64,000 bases of DNA from Candidatus Caenarcanales bacterium (GTDB taxonomy: Bacteria; Cyanobacteriota; Vampirovibrionia; 2-02-FULL-35-15). Positions within the stretch are counted from its first letter, which is position 1. Each line of letters starts with the position of its first letter. Positions 15,909 through 24,284 of the stretch are shown one piece after another. The translations under genes and the position numbers were made by a program. The stretch is from the NCBI GenBank assembly GCA_020050435.1, contig JAGVKQ010000017.1:186001-250000 (forward strand), in the 5' to 3' direction. The notes under the pieces are model-generated. The model was not told the DNA's origin, did not search any database, and saw only the letters and a list, made by a program, of their open reading frames with translations.

Positions 15909-16236
15909 AAAGATTCCGGTCAATTCTTCTAAAATCCTTAACCTATATACTAGTATCATTCTCTTAATAGTCCCTCATAGACCTTCCTCTCCATGGAACA
16001 TAACACTCTTAAACCTCATCAATTGGTTAAGGTGTAGTTTTTATTGTAATTACAATAGATCTAGTGTCCTATACAATTTAGATAAATACATTTTGTGGAA
16101 GATTTCATATATTAACACATTCTAAAATTACTGGCCAAGGGGAGGATAATATGCTAAAAATAAAGGATTCTAGGATAGGTAAATAGAGTTTAAAAAACTT
16201 AACAATCAGGAATTTAGAAGTAAAAATTTAAAAAAT
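15909..16236 (+). other. Leader region before smc
   Basis: This gap of 328 bases holds no long gene. It contains the inverted repeat TTGTAATTACAA (about 16038-16050), several AT-rich possible -10 boxes, and a tiny reading frame with a very strong ribosome-binding site at 16151. The smc ATG itself has no Shine-Dalgarno sequence. I see no clear terminator for pyrD. Confidence 0.5.
16151..16186 (+). CDS. Possible 11-residue leader peptide upstream of smc
   Basis: GGGGAGG lies five bases before this ATG, the strongest Shine-Dalgarno match in the neighbourhood. The frame reads MLKIKDSRIGK and stops 50 bases before smc. Because smc has no ribosome-binding site of its own, a leader peptide that recruits or times ribosomes is possible. 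The call rests on the Shine-Dalgarno site only. Confidence 0.3.
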   Translation: MLKIKDSRIGK

Positions 16237-19200
16237 ATGAGCTCAAAACTTCGTATAAAAGAAATTGAAATTGATAATTTTAAATCCTTTGGTAAGCGCA
16301 CAGTTGTACCTCTAATGCCAGGCTTTACCACCATTTCAGGTCCCAATGGATCTGGAAAATCAAATATTGTGGATAGTGTTCTGTTTGCTCTGGGACTTTC
16401 TAGCTCAAGAACTATGAGAGCAGAAAGACTTCCTGACTTAATTAATAATTTAAGTGGGAAAAAAGAAGCACAAGTTACTATCTGGTTTACAAATGATGTA
16501 GACATAGAGCTTGAAGTAACAAGAAAATTAAAAATAAAAGATAACGGCTATACGAGTACTTATTATTTAAATGGAAAACCATCTACTCTAACTGATATTC
16601 ATGAACAGCTTTCAATGTATAACATCAGTCCTCATGGCTATAACGTAGTAATGCAAGGTGATGTTACTTCCATTATTTCTATGTCTACTGTTGAAAGAAG
16701 AAAAATTCTAGATGAATTAGCAGGTGTTGCTGAGTTTGACAGAAAAATAGACCTGGCTCAGATAGAACTTCAAAAAGTTCAGGAAGCTGTAGAAAAAGAA
16801 AATATTATTACTCTTGAGTTAGATGAAAGACTTAAGCAGCTTGAAGGCGAAAGAAATGAAGCCGTTAAATATGCCAGACTAAAAGAAGAACTTAGAGAAC
16901 TTGAAAAACACTGTCTTGCAGCCAGATTAAATAAAGTAGAAGGTGAATATAACTCCTTAAAAGATGAGAATGTAACTCTAAGACAAAAAAGAACAGATTC
17001 CATAATCAAGCTTGGGCAGTTAAACGATGAAATTGAAAAAGACAAACAAACCCTTGTAGATATAGAATCTGAAACTCAAAGGATAAACGAGCAAAGCCAG
17101 AAGAAGCTCTCTGAAGAGTTAGAAACTAATAAAATTGAAATAAGCAGAACTCAGTCAAACATTGATTTTTTAAATAAACAAATCAAAGACCATGAAGACA
17201 ATGTTCAAAATCTTGAGAATGAAATCAAGACTCTTGAAAAGAAAATTACTGACGTTGACAAAAGAAAAAACAAGTATCAAAAAGAACAAGATGTGATTCA
17301 AAAAGAAATTGATAAGCTCAATGAAGCTTACCAAGGCATTCAGGACAAATTAAAAGCTAAGGGTCAAAACCAAAACGTTTCTACAACTAAGATTCTTGAA
17401 ACTCAAACTAAAATCAACAAACTCAAAGAAAGCAAAGAAGAGTTAAACACTAAGCGCACAAGACTTGAAGAGCAAATTTCACACTTAAAAGAAGATCGTG
17501 AACAAACAAAAAAAGAATCAGAAAAAGCATACTCTGAACTTAAAGACTTGACGCAAAGTAGTTCTTTTAAAAACTCAAAATTAAATCAACTTCAAGAGAA
17601 GAAAGCAAGTTTACAAAGACACGTTTCAAGACTTAAAGCAGAAGAAATTGAAACTAAAGAAGAACTAAGTGAAAGAAATAAAAAGCTCTCCAGGATTGAA
17701 AGAGAATTAGATAAATTAGAAGTTCACAAACAAGTCTTTAAAGAAACTAGTGGAATGGGTTCTGCAGTAGAAACTATATTGAATTCAGGAATTAAAGGAA
17801 TATTTGGAACACTTGCACAATTAGCATATGTAGACGGGAAGTATAAACAAGCTCTTGAAGTAGCAGCAGGGAATAGATTGAGATCTATAGTTGTAGATAA
17901 TGACTCTACCGCTGCAAGTTGCATTGAGCTTTTAAAAAGTGCTGGAGCAGGAAGAGCAACTTTTCTCCCTCTAAATAAGTTAAAACCAGCACCTACTCTT
18001 TTACCTACAAATACAAAAGGTTGCCAAGGCTATGCAGTAGACTTGATCAAGTTTGAAAATAAATATAGAGATGCTTTTTTCTATGCTCTAAGTGACACAT
18101 TAATAATGGATGGCTTGGAAAATGCCAGAAAAAATATTGGTAGAAACCGTATGGTTACGCTTGGTGGCGAACTACTTGAGAAGAGTGGTGCTGTTACTGG
18201 CGGTTCTCAAATGAACTTAAATATTAGCTTTGGTCAAGGTGGTGAGCAAGAGCAAGAAAGACTACAAAAAGAAGTTAAAAATCTTCAAGATTATGTAACT
18301 CAGCTTGAAAATGATTTAAAAGAATTAAGCAAAACAATAGAAACAGGCTCAGTTGAGTTAGACACTATAAAAACAGAAATAACTAAAGAAGAAGCGAATA
18401 GTTCTTCTGCAGTAGAAAATATTAAAAGATTAACTAAATTATCTGAAGACAGTAAAAACAAAGTTGCTGAACTCACACAATTAATTGAAAGTAATACTCA
18501 GGAATTTGAAAAGTTTGAAGAAAAGATTCAAGACAAAGATCAAGATATTATAAACCTGGAAGTAGAATTGCAAAAAATAGCCTCTGGGATTAAAGATAGT
18601 AGCTTAGAAAGACTTGTAACTGAAAGTCAGGACATAGAATCTCAAACCAAAGAGTTTGAATTGAAGTTACAAGAATTGGTCACTGAGTCTAAGAGCTTCT
18701 CTGTAGAAACAGAGTTTAGCGTCAAAGCAAAAGAACAATATGAAGGAAAAATCAATACTTCAAAGAGTGAAATAGAAAGAATTAAAAATGAACTTCCCGA
18801 GCAAGAAGAAAAATTAAAAGCTCTTGATGAAAAAATTAAAGTGCTTGAAAAAGAAAGCATGGAAGAAATCAGAAGGTTAAATGAATTAACCTCTAAGAGA
18901 AATGAAATTTCTAGCGGTTTAATGGCTAAAGGTGAACACAAAGGCGAATTACAAACACAGATTGATCAATTGGCTGAGAAGGTTACAGCTATTGAACTTA
19001 AACTTAGAGAAGTAGAAGTTGATCTAACAGATATAAGAATCAAATTCCAAGAACAGACCAAAGACGAAGAGTATAAACCTCTTGAAAATATAGATTTGGA
19101 AAAAATTACCAAACAAATTGAAAGCATTGAAAAAAGAATGCGTGCTTTAGAGCCTGTAAACATGAGAGCAATTGAAGAGTACGACAATGTATCTTCACGC

Positions 19201-19776
19201 CAAAAAGAAATAAAAGAAAAACTTGAACAACTTACCAGTGAAAAAGATTCTATCTCCAATAGAATTTCTTCATACAATGAAGATAAAAAAGTTAATTTCT
19301 TTCAAACGTTTGAAGGTGTAAACAAATACTTCCAGGAAATTTTCAATGAACTATCTTTTGGACATGGAGAATTAGTTTTAGAAAATAAAGAAGAGCCTTT
19401 TACCGGCGGATTAATTATCAGAGCTCAGCCCAGAGATAAAAAAATGCAAAGACTAGAAGCTATGTCTGGTGGAGAGAAGTCCTTGACTGCACTCAGTTTC
19501 ATGTTTGCTCTTCAAAGATGCTCTCCAGCACCTTTCTATGCATTCGATGAAGTCGATATGTTCTTAGATAGTTTAAATGCAGACAGACTTGCCAAAATGG
19601 TAAGGAAACAATCAACTCATGCACAGTTTATAGTAGTTAGCTTACGTAGACCGATGCTAGATAATGCTGACCAGGCAATTGGTGTAACACTTAGAGCTGA
19701 TGGCTTCACTCAAATACTTGGGGTAAAAGATATAAATAAGAAAAAAGAAGATAAACAAGAATTAATGACAGCATAA
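16237..19776 (+). CDS. smc: Chromosome segregation ATPase SMC
   Basis: SMC is the core of bacterial condensin, which loops and organises the chromosome. Residues about 33-50 hold Walker A (GPNGSGKSNIVDSVLFALG). Two long coiled coils flank a hinge domain at about residues 505-660 (IKGIFGTLAQLAYVDG, then GGELLEKSGAVTGGS). The C-terminal head has the signature LEAMSGGEKSLTALSFMFALQ and Walker B FYAFDEVDMFLD. The length, 1179 aa, matches the family. The start ATG lacks a Shine-Dalgarno sequence, but the residues that follow (IKEIEIDNFKSFG) are the normal N-terminus. It overlaps scpA by one base (TAATG), so all three condensin genes form one operon. Confidence 0.97.
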   Translation: MSSKLRIKEIEIDNFKSFGKRTVVPLMPGFTTISGPNGSGKSNIVDSVLFALGLSSSRTMRAERLPDLINNLSGKKEAQVTIWFTNDVDIELEVTRKLKIKDNGYTSTYYLNGKPSTLTDIHEQLSMYNISPHGYNVVMQGDVTSIISMSTVERRKILDELAGVAEFDRKIDLAQIELQKVQEAVEKENIITLELDERLKQLEGERNEAVKYARLKEELRELEKHCLAARLNKVEGEYNSLKDENVTLRQKRTDSIIKLGQLNDEIEKDKQTLVDIESETQRINEQSQKKLSEELETNKIEISRTQSNIDFLNKQIKDHEDNVQNLENEIKTLEKKITDVDKRKNKYQKEQDVIQKEIDKLNEAYQGIQDKLKAKGQNQNVSTTKILETQTKINKLKESKEELNTKRTRLEEQISHLKEDREQTKKESEKAYSELKDLTQSSSFKNSKLNQLQEKKASLQRHVSRLKAEEIETKEELSERNKKLSRIERELDKLEVHKQVFKETSGMGSAVETILNSGIKGIFGTLAQLAYVDGKYKQALEVAAGNRLRSIVVDNDSTAASCIELLKSAGAGRATFLPLNKLKPAPTLLPTNTKGCQGYAVDLIKFENKYRDAFFYALSDTLIMDGLENARKNIGRNRMVTLGGELLEKSGAVTGGSQMNLNISFGQGGEQEQERLQKEVKNLQDYVTQLENDLKELSKTIETGSVELDTIKTEITKEEANSSSAVENIKRLTKLSEDSKNKVAELTQLIESNTQEFEKFEEKIQDKDQDIINLEVELQKIASGIKDSSLERLVTESQDIESQTKEFELKLQELVTESKSFSVETEFSVKAKEQYEGKINTSKSEIERIKNELPEQEEKLKALDEKIKVLEKESMEEIRRLNELTSKRNEISSGLMAKGEHKGELQTQIDQLAEKVTAIELKLREVEVDLTDIRIKFQEQTKDEEYKPLENIDLEKITKQIESIEKRMRALEPVNMRAIEEYDNVSSRQKEIKEKLEQLTSEKDSISNRISSYNEDKKVNFFQTFEGVNKYFQEIFNELSFGHGELVLENKEEPFTGGLIIRAQPRDKKMQRLEAMSGGEKSLTALSFMFALQRCSPAPFYAFDEVDMFLDSLNADRLAKMVRKQSTHAQFIVVSLRRPMLDNADQAIGVTLRADGFTQILGVKDINKKKEDKQELMTA

Positions 19777-20744
19777 TGGAACAAATACAAGAAAATCAGG
19801 AAATAAAAGAAAAGTTAGTAGATATTACTAACTTAAGCAGCGGACTTGAAATTCTTGTTCAACTTGCAGAAAAAGGTGACATCGATCCTTGGGATATAGA
19901 TCTTATCGATGTTACTGATAAGTATCTTGCTGCTCTTGATAAAACCCCTCGTGAAAATCTTTTAAATGCTGGTCGTGCTATTTTTTATTCCAGCGTCTTA
20001 TTGCGGTTAAAGTCTGATATTTTATTAAATATTTCAAATGAAACTCTTTTAAACAGCCAACATAATGAAAACTTCTTTCCTGAAGATGATTTACTTCTTA
20101 ATGAAGAAGGAGTGCCTCTTGATCTAACAAAACTTGAATCATATATTGTGAGAAGTTCTCTTGGCAAACAACAAAGAAAACGCAAAGTAACACTTAATGA
20201 CCTTATTTTTGCTCTTCAACAAGCTGAAGAAGAGGAAGAAAGAAGAGCAATTAGATTAAAGCTTCGCCAAGAGAGAAGATTTACCATTGCAATGCCTGAA
20301 ACACCTGATGATGTTTTAGATATAGCCCAAGATGAAGAAGTAGAAGATATAGCTGAGAAAATAGATGCCATTATCCAAGAACACCTTACAGATGAAAAGC
20401 CCATAACTTACAGTTTTCTACACAATATTGTAGGAAGTAAAGCAAAAACTTTTCTTGCAATTCTCTTTTTAACTCATGCTAAAAAGATAGTTCTTGATCA
20501 AAAAGATTTTTATGAAGAGATTTACATCTACAAAGCTCTTAATATTATAGAAGACAAAGATATTCCATCTAAAGCTAAAGCAAATGAGATCGTTGAGAAA
20601 AAAAGGAATATAGTCCAGAAAGTGAAAGATAAATTGAAAGATCTTAGTAAGGGTTTTGGCAAAGGAAGACCTCAGAAAAATAAAACTATTGAGATAACGA
20701 CTGATGGTGATGAGGTAATTGAGATAAATACAAAGACTGAGTAA
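19776..20744 (+). CDS. scpA: Condensin subunit ScpA (kleisin)
   Basis: ScpA bridges the SMC heads. The N-terminal kleisin signature is visible: LVQLAEKGDIDPWDIDLIDVTDKYL (about residues 27-52), followed by a helix that binds the SMC neck. The middle is acidic, and the C-terminal winged-helix region (FLAILFLTHAKKIVLDQKDFYEEIYIY, about residues 227-255) is recognisable. Length is 322 aa, about 60 more than usual because of a basic tail after residue 260 (KAKANEIVEKKRNIVQKVKDKLKD and a KGRPQKN patch). The start overlaps the smc stop. A palindrome follows before scpB. Confidence 0.92.
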   Translation: MEQIQENQEIKEKLVDITNLSSGLEILVQLAEKGDIDPWDIDLIDVTDKYLAALDKTPRENLLNAGRAIFYSSVLLRLKSDILLNISNETLLNSQHNENFFPEDDLLLNEEGVPLDLTKLESYIVRSSLGKQQRKRKVTLNDLIFALQQAEEEEERRAIRLKLRQERRFTIAMPETPDDVLDIAQDEEVEDIAEKIDAIIQEHLTDEKPITYSFLHNIVGSKAKTFLAILFLTHAKKIVLDQKDFYEEIYIYKALNIIEDKDIPSKAKANEIVEKKRNIVQKVKDKLKDLSKGFGKGRPQKNKTIEITTDGDEVIEINTKTE

Positions 20745-20757
20745 GGGCGAGGGTTTC

Positions 20758-20787
20758 GTAAGGGCAAGTTTGAAACTTGCCCCAACA
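20758..20787. repeat. Palindrome between scpA and scpB
   Basis: GTAAGGGCAAGTTT and AAACTTGCCCCAACA form the dispersed palindrome with the same ends as the recN copy. The scpB ribosome-binding site AGGACAAGAG starts at the last base of the repeat flank. Confidence 0.85.
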
Positions 20788-20800
20788 GGACAAGAGAATT

Positions 20801-21700
20801 ATGGAACAGACAATAGAAAATACAGAAGAAGTCTTAAAAGACGAAAACGAAGTTGAGGATCAAACCTCTAATGAAAACAATGAACAGGTAGAGGCAATCC
20901 ATGCCGCCGAAGGCGAGCCTCGCTCTTTAGAGCGGGAATTGCCTCTACAGGATTCACAACCTGAAAGTACTCAAGAACAAGCTTCTTCAGAAGATGAGAA
21001 TATAGAAACTTCTGAAAATCCTGAAACAGAATTTCCTAGTCCTCAAGAAGAAGAAAGTGACCAACTTGAAATAATCAATACTGATGAATATAGAACAAAA
21101 AAGGAAGACTCTTCATTGCCTAGCATTGCAAGTGCCTTAAAAAATGATTTAAAAGCACAGGTAGAAGCTGTTTTATTTGTATCTGATTCACCTCTTAAAG
21201 CCGGTGCTATTTCAAAGATGCTGAACACTTCATATGAAGATGTACAGTCAGCTCTTGTCAGATTAATTCAAGAATATGAAGATAGAAATGGTGGACTTGA
21301 AATAGGAACTGATGATGGTTATATAATCCAGGTTAAAACTCAGTATTTAAATATAGTTACAGACATGATGCCTCTTGAGTTAAATGCTGGTCCAATGAGA
21401 ACACTTTCAGCAATAGCTCTTAAAGAACCTGTTTTACAATCAGAAGTAATTGATATGAGAGGGTCTGGCGCTTACGATCATATACATGATCTTGTGGAAA
21501 TGGATTTAATTACTAAAAAGCCACAAGGCATGTCATATTTATTAAAAACTACTCAAAAGTTTCAGCAATATTTCAGACTAACTCAAGACGCTAATAAAAT
21601 TAAAGTAAGACTACAAGAAGAAGCTTCTAGAAGAGCTAAAGAAAAAGCCAAGCTAGAAGAAGAAAACAATATGCCTGCTGAAGAAGTAGCACAAATATAA
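20801..21700 (+). CDS. scpB: Condensin subunit ScpB
   Basis: ScpB dimers bind ScpA through two winged-helix domains and regulate the SMC ATPase. The conserved core begins near residue 117 (AQVEAVLFVSDSPLKAGAISKML) and runs to about residue 260 (YLLKTTQKFQQYFRL). The first 110 residues are a very acidic, Gln/Glu-rich extension not found in typical ScpB. Part of it (VEAIHAAEGEPRSLERELPLQ) is encoded by a 61-base inverted repeat. An in-frame start eight codons upstream exists inside the preceding palindrome, but AGGACAAG before 20801 favours this ATG. The C-terminus is also charged. Confidence 0.9.
   Translation: MEQTIENTEEVLKDENEVEDQTSNENNEQVEAIHAAEGEPRSLERELPLQDSQPESTQEQASSEDENIETSENPETEFPSPQEEESDQLEIINTDEYRTKKEDSSLPSIASALKNDLKAQVEAVLFVSDSPLKAGAISKMLNTSYEDVQSALVRLIQEYEDRNGGLEIGTDDGYIIQVKTQYLNIVTDMMPLELNAGPMRTLSAIALKEPVLQSEVIDMRGSGAYDHIHDLVEMDLITKKPQGMSYLLKTTQKFQQYFRLTQDANKIKVRLQEEASRRAKEKAKLEEENNMPAEEVAQI
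20888..20948. repeat. 61-bp inverted repeat inside scpB
   Basis: GTAGAGGCAAT at the left end is the inverse of ATTGCCTCTAC at the right end. Between them is a second GC-rich hairpin region (CCGCCGAAGGCG and GCTCTTTAGAGC). The whole element is in frame and lies in the non-conserved acidic N-terminal part of ScpB. Its GC content is far above that of the surroundings. Confidence 0.8.
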
Positions 21701-21701
21701 C

Positions 21702-21785
21702 GTGCCTACGTTCTTATGAACCTACGAAGAACTCTAGAACAATAAATATTTTTTCATAGGAACATAAGCACATAGGAACGTAGGC
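21702..21785. repeat. Inverted repeat between convergent genes
   Basis: GCCTACGTTCTTATG (about 21704-21718) is the inverse, with one mismatch, of CATAGGAACGTAGGC (21771-21785). The right arm also contains a second CATAGGAAC at 21755. It fills the whole gap between scpB and the minus-strand gene ending at 21790. It can form a hairpin with an adjacent ATTTTTT run, so it may terminate both genes, but the sequence looks like another dispersed repeat type. Confidence 0.7.
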
Positions 21786-21789
21786 TCAA

Positions 21790-22218
21790 TTATTCGTAGT
21801 CAATATCTACTTCATTATCACAAGCCATCTGAGCTGCTAAAGCTATTCTTTGCTCATCGATGTCTTCTTCAATATGGGAATGCGTTGTAGTAGAGGTGCT
21901 AGGAAGTGGTTTTAATTTAATAGTTCTATGTCCTGAAACCAATTCCACTATCTTTTCAGGGTCTGTTTTCATTTTTAAGATTTCAAAGCCATTTACATTT
22001 ATATGAAGCCTATTATTAAAAACAAGTGTGGAGTCATAAGCATTAGCAAAAACTTCAATTACATATCCTTGCCCTTGAGCAACCAACAAGCTATCTATCA
22101 TGTCCACATACTCGACTTTATCTAAATCTCTTAGAATACGAATCATATCTCTTTTTGAATAAATAATTCCGTAATCAACTAAACATGGGATTTTATTTTC
22201 TTGATCGGTATTTCTCAT
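21790..22218 (-). CDS. Hypothetical protein, 142 aa
   Basis: I do not recognise this soluble protein. Residues about 1-95 look like a compact alpha/beta domain (KRDMIRILRDLDKVEYVDMIDSLLVAQG, then VIEVFANAYDSTLVFNNRLHINVNGFEI). The tail after residue 105 is Ser/Thr/His-rich and then acidic. AGAGGAATAATTT precedes the ATG, a good ribosome-binding site. It stands alone between scpB (convergent) and the acetyltransferase gene (divergent). Confidence 0.6.
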   Translation of the reverse strand: MRNTDQENKIPCLVDYGIIYSKRDMIRILRDLDKVEYVDMIDSLLVAQGQGYVIEVFANAYDSTLVFNNRLHINVNGFEILKMKTDPEKIVELVSGHRTIKLKPLPSTSTTTHSHIEEDIDEQRIALAAQMACDNEVDIDYE

Positions 22219-22369
22219 AAATTATTCCTCTACCTTGAATTTACTACATTATTTTACAATTTATCAAGTTTTGGGAACATTTTTTAAGGTAAAAATTAAA
22301 ATAACTTTTGTTTAAAATAATAGTTTTTGTTATCATAATAAGCAAATTACTCTTCTAAAAAGGATTAAC

Positions 22370-22855
22370 GTGCTTACATTTAAAGAAGTCCAGGAAGATA
22401 GCTTTGATGAAATATGGCCTATGTTAAAAGAAGCAGTACAAGATGCTGATTCTTATCCTTACCCACCTAATATAAAGAAAGATGATGCTAAAAAGCTATG
22501 GTTTAGCATTGATTCACATGTATACATTGCCTACTTAAATAATGTTGCTGTTGCTACAAGATACATAGTACCAAATAAGGTTGGATTGGGAAGTCATATA
22601 GCAAATACAGGCGTAGTCATAGATAAAAAATTTAGAGGACAGGGTCTCGGAAAATTGATGATGGAATTCGGGATAAAAAAAGCAAAAGAGCTGGGTTTTA
22701 AGGCCATTCAATTAAATTTAGTCATTTGTACTAATACAGCCTCAATAAAGATTTGCAAAGAGTATGGATTTAAAATAATTGGCACAGTCCCCAATGCTTT
22801 TTACTATAAGCAAGAAAAATATATTGATGCTCACATAATGTATCTTGAACTTTAA
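22370..22855 (+). CDS. GNAT-family N-acetyltransferase
   Basis: This is a single-domain acetyltransferase using acetyl-CoA. The pyrophosphate-binding motif A is clear: VVIDKKFRGQGLGKLMMEFGIKKA (about residues 78-101, RGQGLG loop), followed by motif B residues (NTASIKICKEYGFKIIG). The acceptor is unknown; the overall sequence resembles the Rim-like/YhhY-type small-molecule or peptide acetyltransferases. The start is GTG with AAAAGG six bases upstream, so it is well supported. Length 161 aa is typical. The 266-base gap to the sigma factor gene has no further gene I can support. Confidence 0.88.
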   Translation: MLTFKEVQEDSFDEIWPMLKEAVQDADSYPYPPNIKKDDAKKLWFSIDSHVYIAYLNNVAVATRYIVPNKVGLGSHIANTGVVIDKKFRGQGLGKLMMEFGIKKAKELGFKAIQLNLVICTNTASIKICKEYGFKIIGTVPNAFYYKQEKYIDAHIMYLEL

Positions 22856-23122
22856 TTATAGGTACTCCTACTTCTTCCTAAGAAAAATTTTATATTAGCA
22901 ATGGAAAAAACTGAGGTAAGTCTCATAGATTTAGGCAAGCTAATTTCTAAAAATCTGTAAATAATGACAAGTTTTATTAATTTCATAAAGTATTCATTGG
23001 GCTTCCCCTTATTAGCAGCAAAGTAACTAGGTCTACTTCAGAAACTTTACATAGGGCCTTCCCTTTAATTTATTCAAGATAACTGGGTATTTTAAACACA
23101 GTGTATTAGGAAAAGGATGGCT
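22856..23122 (+). other. Gap before the sigma factor gene
   Basis: About 265 bases without a convincing gene. A 19-codon frame starting at 22901 (MEKTEVSLIDLGKLISKNL) has no ribosome-binding site and I do not call it. The end of the gap holds the sigma-gene Shine-Dalgarno sequence AGGAAAAGG (23108-23116). Confidence 0.4.
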
Positions 23123-24157
23123 ATGAAAGAAATCCAAAACAAAGAAGTTGAACAGGTTCAAGAAATTGAAGACCAAGGAATCTCTTTAATAGAAGAAGTT
23201 TCTGTAGATAATATGCTTGGCGCTGCCACTGTATATGAAGTTGATAGCGGTTCTCCAAGTCAAAAAGCTCATAATAATTTAATTCTTTATTTAAAACAAA
23301 TATCCAAAGTCCCTCTTTTAAAAAGTGATGAAGAACTAAAACTTGCAAAAATATATTCTGAAGGATTGCCTCCCACAGCTACAGCAGATGAAAAAAGACT
23401 TAGCCTTAAAGCAAAACAAAGACTTATCAGAGCAAATTTAAGACTTGTTGTAAGCATAGCAAGGAAATATAGCTCAAGAGGACTTGATTTATTAGACCTC
23501 ATACAGGAAGGAAATTTAGGATTAATTAAAGCACTTGAAAAATTTGATTATAAGCTTGGTTATAAGTTTTCTACCTATGCCACCTGGTGGATCAGACAAT
23601 CAATAACAAAAGCAATTACTGAGAAAAGTAGAATTATTAGACTACCAAGTTCTGTTCAAAATGTATTAGGCAAGTTAAAAAAAGCAAAAGAAGCTCTTCC
23701 TCACACATTGGGAAGAGAGCCAAACATTGATGACCTTTCAAAAGCTACGGGAATACCAAGAAAAAAAATAGAGGGTGTATTTAAGTCTGATGTTAGTCCG
23801 GTTTCTTTGGACTTACCAATAGGAAATGGGCAAGAATCCAGCCTAGGAGATATTTTAGAGAGAGAGGACAACTGTGCTATACCAGCAGAAGAAGCCTCAG
23901 ATCAAAAAATTCTATCCAGCGCTGTGAATAAAGCAATTAATGAACTTTTAACTCCACGAGAAGCAGAGGTAATTAGGTTTAGGTATAGAATCAATGAAAA
24001 TTCAATAACTAATGAAGAGAGAAATTTAAATGATATAGCAAGCATTATGAATATAAGCCTTGAGAGAGTAAGACAGATAGAAGCCCGTGCTATGTATAAG
24101 CTTAGAAATAATGTCTACATAAAAAAAGAACTCATTAAAATGATAAGGGGAACATAG
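23123..24157 (+). CDS. RpoD-family RNA polymerase sigma factor
   Basis: This is a sigma-70 protein of the primary/group 2 type. Region 1.2 starts near residue 55 ([15 protein letters not shown]). Region 2 is strongly conserved: [44 protein letters not shown] and [14 protein letters not shown], which recognise and melt the -10 box. Region 3 ([16 protein letters not shown]) and region 4 with the helix-turn-helix ([24 protein letters not shown]) follow. Region 1.1 is missing, and region 4.1 is less conserved than in housekeeping sigma factors. It resembles cyanobacterial group 2 sigma factors. AGGAAAAGG six bases upstream selects the ATG at 23123 over one six bases earlier. Confidence 0.9.
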   Translation: MKEIQNKEVEQVQEIEDQGISLIEEVSVDNMLGAATVYEVDSGSPSQKAHNNLILYLKQISKVPLLKSDEELKLAKIYSEGLPPTATADEKRLSLKAKQRLIRANLRLVVSIARKYSSRGLDLLDLIQEGNLGLIKALEKFDYKLGYKFSTYATWWIRQSITKAITEKSRIIRLPSSVQNVLGKLKKAKEALPHTLGREPNIDDLSKATGIPRKKIEGVFKSDVSPVSLDLPIGNGQESSLGDILEREDNCAIPAEEASDQKILSSAVNKAINELLTPREAEVIRFRYRINENSITNEERNLNDIASIMNISLERVRQIEARAMYKLRNNVYIKKELIKMIRGT

Positions 24158-24284
24158 TAAAGAGTGGCCCATATATTTTTAACCACATAAAAGTCTAATT
24201 TCTTAAACATGTCATCTATACACTTGGCCGAAAAGGTATTTTTACTCTATACTATATGTTTGGTAAAAAGAGGTTTGTAAATAC

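Noticed and set aside
22901-22960. 19-codon frame MEKTEVSLIDLGKLISKNL
   Set aside because: No ribosome-binding site and no sign of conservation; too short to support.
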